The translations under genes were made by a program, and so were the position numbers. Positions 45,072 to 53,347 of a stretch of 64,000 bases of DNA are shown piece after piece; the stretch's first letter is position 1, and every line of letters starts with the position of its first letter. A model generated the notes under the pieces. That model saw nothing but the letters and a program-made list of their open reading frames with translations. It did no database searches and was not told where the DNA came from. Origin of the DNA: Xenorhabdus miraniensis (lineage in GTDB: Bacteria; Pseudomonadota; Gammaproteobacteria; Enterobacterales; Enterobacteriaceae); contig NZ_NITZ01000016.1 of the NCBI RefSeq assembly GCF_002632615.1, forward strand, positions 1 through 64,000, written 5' to 3'.

Positions 45072-45509
45072 ATGCAACAAAATACCACCCCGGCCACGGC
45101 ACCCGCGGCTAAATTATCCCCTTTTGCTGACATTTTTCCGCACACCGGTTCGCTGGAACTGATGCTGCTGGAACACACGTTCATTAAAGCCGCTGCTGTG
45201 CTTTGTGACGATTATCGGTGTGATCAGTGGCAGTACCGGAAAGTGTCAGACACTATCGCCTATATCGTGCCGGTACGATCGGATCCCTCTGTGGTCAATG
45301 TGGATACGACTGACTTTAAAGGCGAGGTCTCCACCGATGCCTTCGGGCTGATGGTGACCCTGAGTGTATTGGGGGATCTGACGGCCCTGATGAAGCTGGA
45401 CGGGTACGCAGAACGGTTTTGCGCCCTGCGTGAATATGCGCGGCAACACCCTCAGGCTCAGTGTATCCGGTCGGCTTTGGGCTTAAAGGGAGAGCGTGAT
45501 GCCAAATAA
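45072..45509 (+). CDS. ArdB/KlcA-like anti-restriction protein A
   Basis: A 145-residue protein with the ArdB/KlcA layout: an early helix (LMLLEHTFIKAAAVLCDDYR), a core ending in Tyr-x-x-Pro (IAYIVPV), the hallmark EVSTDAFGLMVTLSVL segment (family E-MSADA-G) and a C-terminal RFCALREYARQHPQ helix (family LRDFALQHPE). ArdB-type proteins block type I restriction during conjugative entry without mimicking DNA. It is the first gene of the block; its stop lies 11 bases inside the next, paralogous gene. Confidence 0.65.
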   Translation: MQQNTTPATAPAAKLSPFADIFPHTGSLELMLLEHTFIKAAAVLCDDYRCDQWQYRKVSDTIAYIVPVRSDPSVVNVDTTDFKGEVSTDAFGLMVTLSVLGDLTALMKLDGYAERFCALREYARQHPQAQCIRSALGLKGERDAK

Positions 45510-45960
45510 AGAACTGATGATGCTGGACAGTCTGGCGATGTCTGCCGCATTTCCCGATAAGACCCCACTGGAACGGTTGTTTCTGAGCTTCCTGCTGGCC
45601 AATACCGCCTCGCAACTCTGTGGCGATTACCGGTCGGAGCAATGGATCAGCCGGCAGGTGTCTGAATCACTGACTTATATGATACCGACGGCCGCAGAAA
45701 CCTATTCGGTTTACCTGCCGGATACGCAGTTAACGGTCACGCTTTCGGCTGATGCCTTCGGGCTGGCCGTGACATCCCTCGTGCTGGCCCGTATTGCGGT
45801 GCTGAATGAGCCGAATGCAGATGCCCGTCGGTTCTGTGAATTGCGGGAATATGCACAGCATCATCCGGAAAACGGTCTGATAGGGTCGGTCATGACCATG
45901 AAGGTCAAAGAGGAAGTTATCCGTTCCTCACTTATCCATAACAACAATCATCATCACTGA
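45499..45960 (+). CDS. ArdB/KlcA-like anti-restriction protein B
   Basis: A 153-residue paralogue of the preceding protein. It has FLLANTASQLCGDYRSEQWI, a Tyr-Met-Ile-Pro core end, VTLSADAFGLAVTSLVLARI and RFCELREYAQHHPENG, collinear with protein A. The C-terminus ends in a His-rich tail (NNNHHH). ATG 45499 follows AAAGGGAGAG and overlaps the first gene by 11 bases, indicating coupled translation. Two divergent copies may cover different restriction targets. Confidence 0.65.
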   Translation: MPNKELMMLDSLAMSAAFPDKTPLERLFLSFLLANTASQLCGDYRSEQWISRQVSESLTYMIPTAAETYSVYLPDTQLTVTLSADAFGLAVTSLVLARIAVLNEPNADARRFCELREYAQHHPENGLIGSVMTMKVKEEVIRSSLIHNNNHHH

Positions 45961-46015
45961 CGTTATCAGCTCATGAGGCTGTTAACCCTTTTCTTAAGCG
46001 CCTGACCGGGGAGCC

Positions 46016-46079
46016 GAAAACACCCGCCCGATACCGGGAAGGTGTTTTCTTTATTTGACATCAAATCAAGGAAATACCG
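46016..46079 (+). promoter_or_regulatory. RBS-sequestering leader hairpin 2
   Basis: GGTGTTTTCTT (46041-46051) can pair with AAGGAAATACC (46068-46078), which carries the Shine-Dalgarno one base before ATG 46080, using two wobble pairs. GAAAACACC (46016-46024) matches GGTGTTTTC perfectly as a competing partner. Confidence 0.65.
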
Positions 46080-46628
46080 ATGAACCCAATTTTTTTACCC
46101 GTGCCGGATAACACTGAACCGGCATTACGGGAAAACCTGTTTACCATGCAGGTGACCGGCCTGATGCAACATCCACAAATGCCACAGTCACTGCGGGAGG
46201 AAACCCTGACGGTGTACGAAGCGGCTTCGGTAACAGAAGCGGTGCAGCGGCTGAAGGTTATCCATCTGCTGGGCGACTGGCCGCTGCCGGAAATGTCACC
46301 TGAGCAGGTCACGGGCATTTTTTTTCCTCTGACCGTCATGATTTATGACGCACAGGACAGAAAAGTGCTCGGTGGCCGGTTTTATGACGAGATTGTCTGG
46401 GCACAGCCGGTGACACTGGCATCGGAGCGCCTGTCGCTGGAAAAGCAACAGCAACAGTTGTGTCAGTCAGCCGTGCTTGAGCAGAGCTGGCAGAATACGC
46501 AGGCCGCCCGTGCATTGTGGCATGCGGCGCATTTACTGTCGCTGCATGTCGTTTCGCCCTGTTATCAACAGTGCCGGGAAGTGCAGGATATTCTCCGGCA
46601 CGGACGACAGTCAGCGTTTAACGTGTGA
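46080..46628 (+). CDS. Unknown ICE leading-region protein (182 aa)
   Basis: A 182-residue soluble protein of unknown function. The N-terminal half (MNPIFLPVPDNTEPALRENL) is followed by a region with LLGDWPLPEMSPEQVTGIFF and a helical C-terminal half (SLEKQQQQLCQSAVLEQSWQ). GC-rich codon use matches the other genes of this block. It is followed nine bases later by a small gene. No family can be named with confidence. Confidence 0.7.
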   Translation: MNPIFLPVPDNTEPALRENLFTMQVTGLMQHPQMPQSLREETLTVYEAASVTEAVQRLKVIHLLGDWPLPEMSPEQVTGIFFPLTVMIYDAQDRKVLGGRFYDEIVWAQPVTLASERLSLEKQQQQLCQSAVLEQSWQNTQAARALWHAAHLLSLHVVSPCYQQCREVQDILRHGRQSAFNV

Positions 46629-46637
46629 GGTATTACG

Positions 46638-46934
46638 ATGGCCCCTTTACGTTTAACCGTCTGGCAGGTCATTGCCGGTACGCTGCTGAAACGGCATTTT
46701 GGCCTGAGCCTGAATGATACCGCACTGTGTGAAGCCGACACGGTGGCTGAACTGACAGCCCAGGATGTCCTGCCATTTGAAGCCATCAACGAGTTGGTGG
46801 ATAAATACGATTTAACCCGGCTGGATGCGCAGGCTGTCCCGCGCAGTACACCGTATCTGGGTCTTCATGATGAGCTGCAAGTGATTTTCGACAGCGGCAT
46901 TGCTGAGACGCTTTTCAGGCAGGACAGGCCGTAA
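46638..46934 (+). CDS. Unknown small ICE protein (98 aa)
   Basis: A 98-residue acidic protein (MAPLRLTVWQVIAGTLLKRH, FGLSLNDTALCEAD, ELVDKYDLTRLD). Proteins of this sort are common in the leading region of genomic-island-type ICEs, but the function is unknown. GAGG precedes the start. It is probably in one transcript with the gene upstream. Confidence 0.65.
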   Translation: MAPLRLTVWQVIAGTLLKRHFGLSLNDTALCEADTVAELTAQDVLPFEAINELVDKYDLTRLDAQAVPRSTPYLGLHDELQVIFDSGIAETLFRQDRP

Positions 46935-46980
46935 CCCTTTTTTCAATCACCCATCGGGGGAGCTGTGCCCTGATGGCGTG

Positions 46981-47017
46981 GTTCCTCCGGTTTATTTTTA
47001 TCAATCCAATGAGGAAC
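46981..47017 (+). promoter_or_regulatory. RBS-sequestering leader hairpin 3
   Basis: GTTCCTC (46981-46987) is the exact complement of GAGGAAC (47011-47017), which holds the Shine-Dalgarno seven bases ahead of ATG 47024. The sequence differs from leaders 1, 2 and 4 but the logic is the same. Confidence 0.55.
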
Positions 47018-47023
47018 ATAACC

Positions 47024-47947
47024 ATGGCAGACTGGTACACCAATCAATTAGAAATCACCGGCAAATCCGTTTGTCTTGATGTGATGCAGCAGTGGGTCTG
47101 TGGGGAAGAAACGCCCCGTTACCGTCAGGCCGTATTACAGAGTTTGCGCCTGTTTCTGGCGGGTTGTGCGGGAATACTGAAACCCACCAAACCGCAAACC
47201 TATACCCCGTATCCGGAACTGATACGGGGTACGGCGGCACCAACGGCGCAGAACCTGGCGTTTGAACAGTGGCTGAAGCTGTTGCAGGACAATGTACCGT
47301 TAAGCAGCGACAATATTAAACGGACAGATAATTTGTACCGCCAGTCCTGTCTCAGCCTGATGCGCTGGGAGAGTGTGCCGGAACCCGCGCGTGACCTCAT
47401 CGCCCGTCTTCTGACCCGTCAGTATACCGACTGGTTTGGCATGGTGGGCTGGTCTGAGACACCCGATATTGGCGCGTGCTGGGATAAACTGAATGCGTAT
47501 CCGGAAACAGCACAACCCTGCGATATGCTGATGATGATGCCGACCCGGCTGGCCTGTGAAATTAACGGCAACAGTGGGTTGCTCAAGGGGATTGCCAGTA
47601 CCGCGCAGTTTTACGGCGAGCAATACGGTCTGGAATGGCCGTTTGGCCATCATGTCCGCTGGGAGCGCCGCAATGCCAGCAGTCTGACGGTGCGGTTTGA
47701 TTCCCCGTGGACACCGCCCTCGGCAGAATTGATGGGCGAATTGTCAACGGTGTTTGACTGTGAGATCCGCCACTGGTACAGCGAAGCGTCAGGCCAGCTC
47801 AAAGGTTACGACTGCTATGACCAGGGCGAGCATGTGGACAGCGGTTATGGGCTGTCCGGGCGGGAAAACCGGCCGGCATTGTATCTGGTCAACGGTGAGA
47901 AAGCGGAAACCACGCTGGCCTTACCGGCCATTGCCGTTGGGCAGTAA
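47024..47947 (+). CDS. DUF1281/Api92-like domain protein
   Basis: A 307-residue protein. The N-terminus MADWYTNQLEITGKSVCLDV and the C-terminal half (RFDSPWTPPSAELMGELSTV, HWYSEASGQLKGYDCYDQGE) match the DUF1281/Api92-like family, a ferredoxin-like fold found in plasmids, phages and ICEs. Its role is not known; the domain often sits near anti-restriction genes. ATG 47024 is preferred over the longer frame from 46973 because GAGGAA lies just upstream. A Met-rich patch (DMLMMMPTRLACEINGNSG) is in the middle. Confidence 0.75.
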   Translation: MADWYTNQLEITGKSVCLDVMQQWVCGEETPRYRQAVLQSLRLFLAGCAGILKPTKPQTYTPYPELIRGTAAPTAQNLAFEQWLKLLQDNVPLSSDNIKRTDNLYRQSCLSLMRWESVPEPARDLIARLLTRQYTDWFGMVGWSETPDIGACWDKLNAYPETAQPCDMLMMMPTRLACEINGNSGLLKGIASTAQFYGEQYGLEWPFGHHVRWERRNASSLTVRFDSPWTPPSAELMGELSTVFDCEIRHWYSEASGQLKGYDCYDQGEHVDSGYGLSGRENRPALYLVNGEKAETTLALPAIAVGQ

Positions 47948-47992
47948 CATTTTGTTCAACGCAGCATCAACTTATCTTGACTTCAACCGAAA

Positions 47993-48049
47993 GGGGAAAC
48001 ACGTTCCCCTTTCGGGGCGTGTTTTCCTTTTTTATCAGGAAAACACGCC
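47993..48049 (+). promoter_or_regulatory. RBS-sequestering leader hairpin 4
   Basis: GGCGTGTTTTCC (48016-48027) pairs perfectly over 12 bases with GGAAAACACGCC (48038-48049), which contains the ribosome site and ends directly at ATG 48050. Upstream GGAAACACG (47995-48003) can compete for CGTGTTTTCC. An extra small stem AGGGGAA/TTCCCCT lies at 47992-48010. Confidence 0.75.
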
Positions 48050-48733
48050 ATGGCTTCTTGTCCGGACTACCAGAAAGCATTTATTTCGCTGTTTAAACAA
48101 ACCGCCCGTTACCGTAACCGTTATCGGGTTTTTCAGGATTTTTGCAACTGTACAATGGTGGCCATTCACAATAAATACTGTTTCAGTGAGGAACTGGAGC
48201 AGTTCTATCTGAAAACCATCAACAAGTATGAACGGGAAGATATTGACCGGATCGTGAAACTTTTTTCGATTACTGTGCTGGCATTGTCGGAAGAACCCGG
48301 TGATTTTCTCGGTAGCGTGTTTATGCAACTGGAGCTGGGCAATAAGGAACTTCAGCAATTCTTTACACCCTGGAGTGTGGCCAGAGTCATGGCACAATTG
48401 CAGTTGAATGAGGTGTCTGACTTGTTGCAGACCCAACCCTTTGTCACCTTCCACGAACCTTGTTGTGGTGCGGCCTGTATGATGCTGGCAGCCGCAGAGG
48501 TATTAAGAGAGCAGGGACATGATCCGTTGTCCAGTATGTGGGTCTGTGCGATTGATATCGACCCGCTGGCGGCGGTGATGGCGTATATCCAGCTTTCCCT
48601 GACCGGTATTCCGGCAGCGGTCACGATTGGTGATGTGCTGAATGATCCCGGCAGCCAACGGACACGCTACACACCGGCCCATTATCTGGGCAACTGGTCG
48701 CAGCGTTTGCAGGACGATGAACACGCGGCCTGA
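48050..48733 (+). CDS. N6-adenine methylase-like protein lacking catalytic motif
   Basis: A 227-residue protein resembling the N-terminal half of N6 DNA methyltransferases. It has a helical start, QFFTPWSVARVMAQ, a SAM-binding motif I-like FHEPCCGAACMMLA and ICAIDIDPLAA-type second motif. The catalytic (N/D)PP(Y/F) motif that should follow is absent; the protein ends soon after TIGDVLNDPGSQ. Such short methylase-like proteins occur on conjugative elements and may protect entering DNA or act as decoys. A terminator follows at 48765. Confidence 0.7.
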   Translation: MASCPDYQKAFISLFKQTARYRNRYRVFQDFCNCTMVAIHNKYCFSEELEQFYLKTINKYEREDIDRIVKLFSITVLALSEEPGDFLGSVFMQLELGNKELQQFFTPWSVARVMAQLQLNEVSDLLQTQPFVTFHEPCCGAACMMLAAAEVLREQGHDPLSSMWVCAIDIDPLAAVMAYIQLSLTGIPAAVTIGDVLNDPGSQRTRYTPAHYLGNWSQRLQDDEHAA

Positions 48734-48764
48734 TTTCTGTTTTCCCCCTCTTTGTTTCACGACT

Positions 48765-48786
48765 GCGCCTTTCGGGGCGCTTTTTT
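48765..48786 (+). terminator. Rho-independent terminator after methylase-like gene
   Basis: GCGCC and GGCGC form a stem around TTTCGG, followed directly by TTTTTT. Confidence 0.8.
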
Positions 48787-48896
48787 ACGTTTAAGTGTAA
48801 GTCATACAAACAATTTTTATTTTCGCAAAAAGAGTTTCGCCTTGTTTACGATTGGGATTGACCGACACTGAGCCAAATCTGACAAGGAGAAAAGTG

Positions 48897-49910
48897 ATGT
48901 TTACACGTTTTAAATCGCATTTTACCCGTTCGCCAGCATTACAGAAAAAATCATCAGGGCAAAAAACGAGCGAGGCTTGTGATAACGGGGACTATTTCCG
49001 GCCACAATCAGTGGAGGCGTTGCTGGCAACCCCCTTGCGCCGTCAGTGCCTGCAACAATTATGGCAAAACAGTACGCTGCCTGAAGGGTTGTACCAGCGT
49101 TTTTATCTCGCCCCGATTAAACAACTGCTGGGCAGTGTTCAGCAGATACCCGCCGCCCCGGAAGGGAAGTGGTCAGGCAGTGGCGGATTTGCTGACCTGA
49201 CACTGCAATTTACCACCTGTGCCGTGCGGTTAGCGAAGGGGCATTTACTGCCGCCGGGTGTGGCACCGGAAACGCAGGCAGTACAAGGGGTCTTATGGCA
49301 GGCGGTGGTGTTCTGGGCGGCGTTGTTTTACCACCTGCCGTTGTTGCGGCAACTCGAAGGGGAACTGGAAGACAGGCTGGTCTGGCAACCGGGGATCGGT
49401 ATTCCCGACAAACCGTTTCGTTTCCGTTTCCGCGCACCGGAAAACATACCGCCGGCTCCGCAGGAAGTGTTGCTGGCCGCCTGTCTGTTACCGGAAAAAG
49501 CCATGATGTGGCTGGTGACGGTACCGGAGGTCTGGCACTGTCTGATGTTGCACCTCAATGGCCGCCCCTCCAGCGTTCCGCTGATAGATACCTTGCTTCA
49601 GGATGCGGCCGGACAGCTCCATTCCCCTTTGCAGGTGAAACCGGTGACGGAGACCGTGTTCTCTACTGAAGACAACCCTGTGCCGGAAACGACAGTGCGG
49701 ACTCCCGCCAGTGACATAACCCCACCGCCCACCGCTCCCTCTGACGATACTCTGACATTATTGTCATTATTTCAGTCACCGGATGAATCTTCACCACAAA
49801 ATCAGGGAAAAAATCATCATCACGGTCCGAAACTGACCAAACAGCCGGGACGGGAGAAAGAAAGTATTGCCACTGACAGTCACCCACATTCATCATTTAA
49901 AGGTAAATAA
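48897..49910 (+). CDS. TraI_2-like (MOBH) protein without metal-binding histidines
   Basis: A 337-residue protein whose first ~200 residues follow the TraI_2 relaxase domain of genomic-island ICEs: DYFRPQSVEALLATPLRRQ, RFYLAPIKQLL, RLAKGHLLPPGVAPETQA, FWAALFYHLPLLRQLEGELE. In active MOBH relaxases the HHH and HD residues of the HD-hydrolase site fall in the segments that here read AAPEGKWSGSGGFADLTLQ and FYHLPLL, so the metal ligands appear lost. The C-terminal ~100 residues are Pro/Thr/Ser-rich and disordered. Start at ATG 48897, after AAGGAG. It is an inactive paralogue or degenerate relaxase, not a competent one. Confidence 0.75.
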   Translation: MFTRFKSHFTRSPALQKKSSGQKTSEACDNGDYFRPQSVEALLATPLRRQCLQQLWQNSTLPEGLYQRFYLAPIKQLLGSVQQIPAAPEGKWSGSGGFADLTLQFTTCAVRLAKGHLLPPGVAPETQAVQGVLWQAVVFWAALFYHLPLLRQLEGELEDRLVWQPGIGIPDKPFRFRFRAPENIPPAPQEVLLAACLLPEKAMMWLVTVPEVWHCLMLHLNGRPSSVPLIDTLLQDAAGQLHSPLQVKPVTETVFSTEDNPVPETTVRTPASDITPPPTAPSDDTLTLLSLFQSPDESSPQNQGKNHHHGPKLTKQPGREKESIATDSHPHSSFKGK

Positions 49911-49989
49911 TTTAAAGGGTTATTTGTATTTTATTGCCGCAAATTGTTTTTGGACAGGAAACGGCAGGATGAACCGAGGAAAAAATAAC

Positions 49990-51018
49990 ATGTTGAATAC
50001 AGCAGAAACGCTCAGTTGGGAAGAGCTATTAGAAGAGTACTTTTTTTCACATATCCTGCGACCGGATACCGAATGGAGTTATCGCAAGGTCACACGGGGT
50101 TTTATCCGGTTTATGGGATAATCCGCATCACCGGCACAGGTTATTCACCGGGATGTGCTGCGGTGGCGGCGCCACCTTCTGGTGGAAAAAAAGCAGTCGA
50201 GTCATACCTGGAATAATAAGGTGGCTCATCTGCGGGCGATTTTTAATTTCGGCATAGAGCGAAAACTGCTGCCTCACACCGAAAATCCGTTTAACAACGC
50301 CGTGGCTAAAAAAGAGAAGAAAAAGAAGAAGATTTTGAGCCAATCGCAGATAACCCGCATTAATCTGCTGATGGGCAAGTTTGCTGAGGAAGAAAGAATC
50401 GAGATGACTCCACGGGGAGGGCGTTGTGCCCTGTATCCGACCTGGTATTGGTCAACGGTGCTGGCGACATTGCGCTTTACGGGGATGCGTCAGAACCAGT
50501 TACTGCACCTGCGGCTGCGGGATATTAATCTGGACAGCAATTATATTGAACTGGGGCTGGAAGGCAGTAAAAACCACAGTGAATGGGAAATACCGATTAT
50601 TCCGCCGCTTAAACTCCGGCTGGTAAAATTAGTAGAAAGGGCCATCGCTGCCGGTGCGAAAGCCCACGATCCGATTTTCGATCTCAGCCGGTTGAGTGTC
50701 CCGCACCCAAGCCGGCTTTCCCGTTACCAATACGATATCGACCGGGAAAAACAACAGCTCCGTTCTTTCTTTCGCCGGCTGTCCAAAGAGTGTGATTTTG
50801 CGGTCTCGCCTCACCGTTTTCGTCATACGTTGGCGACGACCTTGATGAAATCGCCGGATCGTAATCTGCCGCTGGTGAAACGCTTACTGGGGCACCGTAA
50901 TGTGGCGACCACGATGGAATACATTGATCTTGATATGGAGGTGACGGGCAAAGCGCTGGAGCGGGAACTGGGGTTGTATACTGATTTTGTTGATGAGCAT
51001 GCCGATGAGAATGAATAA
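49990..51018 (+). pseudogene. ICE tyrosine integrase with in-frame stop
   Basis: The protein would read MLNTAETLSWEELLEEYFFS through FIRFMG, hit TAA at 50119-50121, then continue in the same frame with SASPAQVIHRDVLRWRRHLL to a complete catalytic domain: FTGMRQNQLLHLRLRDI (Arg), SPHRFRHTLATTLM (H-x2-R) and LLGHRNVATTMEYIDLD (His and Tyr). Only one codon is wrong, so the mutation is recent or the stop is bypassed. A shorter protein could start from GTG 50155. It sits directly after the TraI_2-like gene, the usual place for an ICE-internal recombinase. Confidence 0.8.
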
Positions 51019-51651
51019 AACGGCGTAAAAAAGACAGGGCAGGTCTCAGACAGGATTGAGGTGGAGGTGTGAGTGAACTGCCCTGCATCAATAGGGATGG
51101 TATGAAAAAATGGCTAATTTAGATCCCCCTGTCCCGTAAAGTTTTTCCCTGACTTGACATCAGAATCAATTACTGAAATCATTACCTTAAACAAGAAAAG
51201 GGTAACTGTTAAAACAGCTACCCTGTCATCTTGTGTTAAATGTTCTTTTCAACTAAACAGTACAAATTGAGCTGATTAGGGTTTAACATTTAATTAACGA
51301 TTGATTCTTTTTTGCGCTTTTGTCAGGAAATTTAACAACCTAGGACAAACCCGCATGGAAATTTGGTGCCGGAGGCGGAATCGAAAAGCATTATAACGTG
51401 TTGAATTTATAAAGTCTATTATCTTTCATTCCGTTTATGCCCCTTTTAATGCCCCCAGATTTTTTTGCTTACTTTTTCTTTTCTATCTGACTGATTTTTC
51501 TTATTTATACCATTAATTGTGCGTTTTTCAATCACCTTAAAGCAAAAAAGCCGTGAGGGTTAAAAATGGTCAAATTGGGCTGCCATTTTACGCTCAGGGC
51601 TTGAGATGAAAAATTATCATTTTTACGACATCGATCACAAATTACAGCGGG
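51019..51651. other. Noncoding region beyond the ICE integrase
   Basis: About 630 bases. It holds a hairpin at 51191-51236 (GGGTAACTGTT/AACAGCTACCC plus outer ACAAGA/TCTTGT) and a tRNA 3'-end-like sequence at 51364-51385. No gene is supported. Confidence 0.5.
51364..51385 (-). other. tRNA 3'-end-like sequence, candidate attachment site
   Basis: The minus strand reads TTCGATTCCGCCTCCGGCAC then CA, which fits a T-loop/acceptor 3' end terminating in CCA. No tRNA body is attached. Integrases commonly leave such a piece of a tRNA gene at an element's edge, so this may be an att site. Confidence 0.45.
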
Positions 51652-51918
51652 TTATTCTTGTGGTTTATTGCGAACCTTACGTTCAATCAGGTGACCCTGC
51701 TTATCAAAATAACGGCTTGGCCAGATTTCTGAGGGATGGATGCCGAGATAATTCGCAATAATCCACTCACCTTTAGGCCACTGCCTGCTGAGTGCGTTTG
51801 CTAATGTTGATGAACTGAGTCCCGTCTCACGGGAGAGCGCCGCTAAGGTTGTCCCACGTTTACGTAATGCTGCGATGATATCGGCCTGATGCCAGTCATT
51901 TCTAACGTTGTTATTCAT
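51652..51918 (-). CDS. Ner/Nlp-like winged-helix transcriptional regulator
   Basis: An 88-residue DNA-binding protein of the Ner/SfsB (Nlp) type: DWHQADIIAALRKRGTTLAA, then the recognition helix LSRETGLSSSTLANALSRQW and the WIIANYLGIHPSEIWPSRYF tail, all characteristic. Ner proteins repress phage Mu-type early genes; chromosomal relatives control accessory loci. I start it at the ATG complementary to 51916-51918, with AAGGGG eight bases upstream; a start at 51936 is possible. It likely regulates the neighbouring element. Confidence 0.85.
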   Translation of the reverse strand: MNNNVRNDWHQADIIAALRKRGTTLAALSRETGLSSSTLANALSRQWPKGEWIIANYLGIHPSEIWPSRYFDKQGHLIERKVRNKPQE

Positions 51919-52171
51919 TCCTGCTACCCCTTCCATTAATTACTATTGATGGTGGCGATTCAGACAGGGTTTGCAGACCGGCACTTATTCCGGCGAGGCA
52001 TAGCCTCCCCAGCCTGAACCACCATAGAAAAGGTAATAGCAAGAACACTGGTAAAGTATCTTACCAGTGTATAAGTGCGCAAGGCTGCAAAACCTTGACC
52101 ATTAGAATTTGCCAATGGCGCGAATACTTTAACTGATTGTTTTATCGGACTCAATAACTAAACGACTAAGT

Positions 52172-53041
52172 TTAACGGCTATAAACCCGCTCAACATAAC
52201 GCCCACGACCATCACCATGCCCCAAATCCATTGAAACCAGTGCTCTTGCCTCCTGACGACTAAAACCATTTTGTTGGTAATAATTCAGTGCATCCTGCGC
52301 CCATGCATAGCGTAAACTATGGGGAGAATGGCAGCCTGTTAAACCAATCTTTGTGGTATGTTTCCGCCAGTAGTTCATGGCCTGCTTGAGATCGGGTTTA
52401 TCAATCAGCCTGCCGCCACGTTGTTCTGCAATAGCAATGGCCTGTTCGACAGCCTCTTTTACCGCTGCGATATCCAGTACGCGGGTTTGCCTTGGCCGGC
52501 CTCCTTTTGTACCAAAAACAACATGCAGTTTTGGCTCTGGTTGCTCTAACTGTTTGCGCCAGCTTTTCAATGAAGCACTGCATTGCACCGCTTCCTGAGA
52601 ACGTAACCCCAACAATCGGGCAAGTGTCAGTGTGACGGCAAATCCGGCATCACGTTCACGTGCCTTCTGATAAACAACCTGAAACGTGGCATCAGGGATC
52701 GCTTGTTTTGTTCCGGCGCGGCTGGTTCCGCTTAATCCCAATGCCTGATTGCTTAAACGCGGCAAGGTTTCCAGCTTCTCCCGACCTGCCACGCGGAAGA
52801 TATTACGCAGTGCGGACATTTCATTTTGCACCGTTCGCTTGGCAATCCCCTGAGACAAACGGGCATCAACATACTGTTCCACATGCTTGGCTTTCAAATT
52901 CTTAAGGCTTTTAACCTGAATATTCAGGCTCAATAACAACGAGCCAAAACGTTCGGCGATCTGAATGCGATCATGGCAGGTCTTATGGCTGCCGCCGCCT
53001 TGCCGGGCAAAAAATTTTAATTCCTTAATCAATCGACTCAT
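52172..53041 (-). CDS. Tyrosine-type integrase (second copy)
   Basis: A 289-residue paralogue of the integrase at 25983-26900 with the same domain plan: KFFARQGGGSHKTCHDRI at the start, Arg in LLGLRSQEAV, Lys in VFGTKGGRPRQT, the HSLRYAWAQ box, DLGHGDGRGRY and the ERVYS tail with the nucleophile Tyr. ATG at 53039-53041 is preceded by GGGAGAAG; the longer frame to 53158 lacks support. The noncoding DNA between this gene and the Ner-like gene (51919-52171) shows only a weak 64-codon minus-strand frame starting with TTG. Confidence 0.88.
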   Translation of the reverse strand: MSRLIKELKFFARQGGGSHKTCHDRIQIAERFGSLLLSLNIQVKSLKNLKAKHVEQYVDARLSQGIAKRTVQNEMSALRNIFRVAGREKLETLPRLSNQALGLSGTSRAGTKQAIPDATFQVVYQKARERDAGFAVTLTLARLLGLRSQEAVQCSASLKSWRKQLEQPEPKLHVVFGTKGGRPRQTRVLDIAAVKEAVEQAIAIAEQRGGRLIDKPDLKQAMNYWRKHTTKIGLTGCHSPHSLRYAWAQDALNYYQQNGFSRQEARALVSMDLGHGDGRGRYVERVYSR

Positions 53042-53347
53042 TAGCTTCTCCCGCGACCTATACCTGACAACATGCAATCTCTGGCGCGCGACCATTCTGG
53101 CAAAACAGAAAAACCTGCTTTGCCCTTGATCGATATCTGTGCGCCAGAGTGAACGCAAGTTGAGGTATTGCGGGGTATCGGTTGAGTACGCGGTACTGCC
53201 GCCTGTATAAACAGGTTATCCCCACCGGCAAAAAAGCCAGCCTCGATATCGTCAAGTTCTCCTTTTTCAATCTAAAAATGCAGTGTCAGATTTACTGCGT
53301 GGTTAAGCAGGCCTGAATCTGTCAAGGTTGTGTTGTGCTTTGGCTGC

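Noticed and set aside
48897..49910. The TraI_2-like gene as a functional conjugative relaxase
   Set aside because: Expected metal-binding histidines are not visible and the protein is short.
51960..52154. 64-codon minus-strand frame between Ner-like and integrase genes
   Set aside because: TTG start without a ribosome site and no recognisable family; too weak to call.
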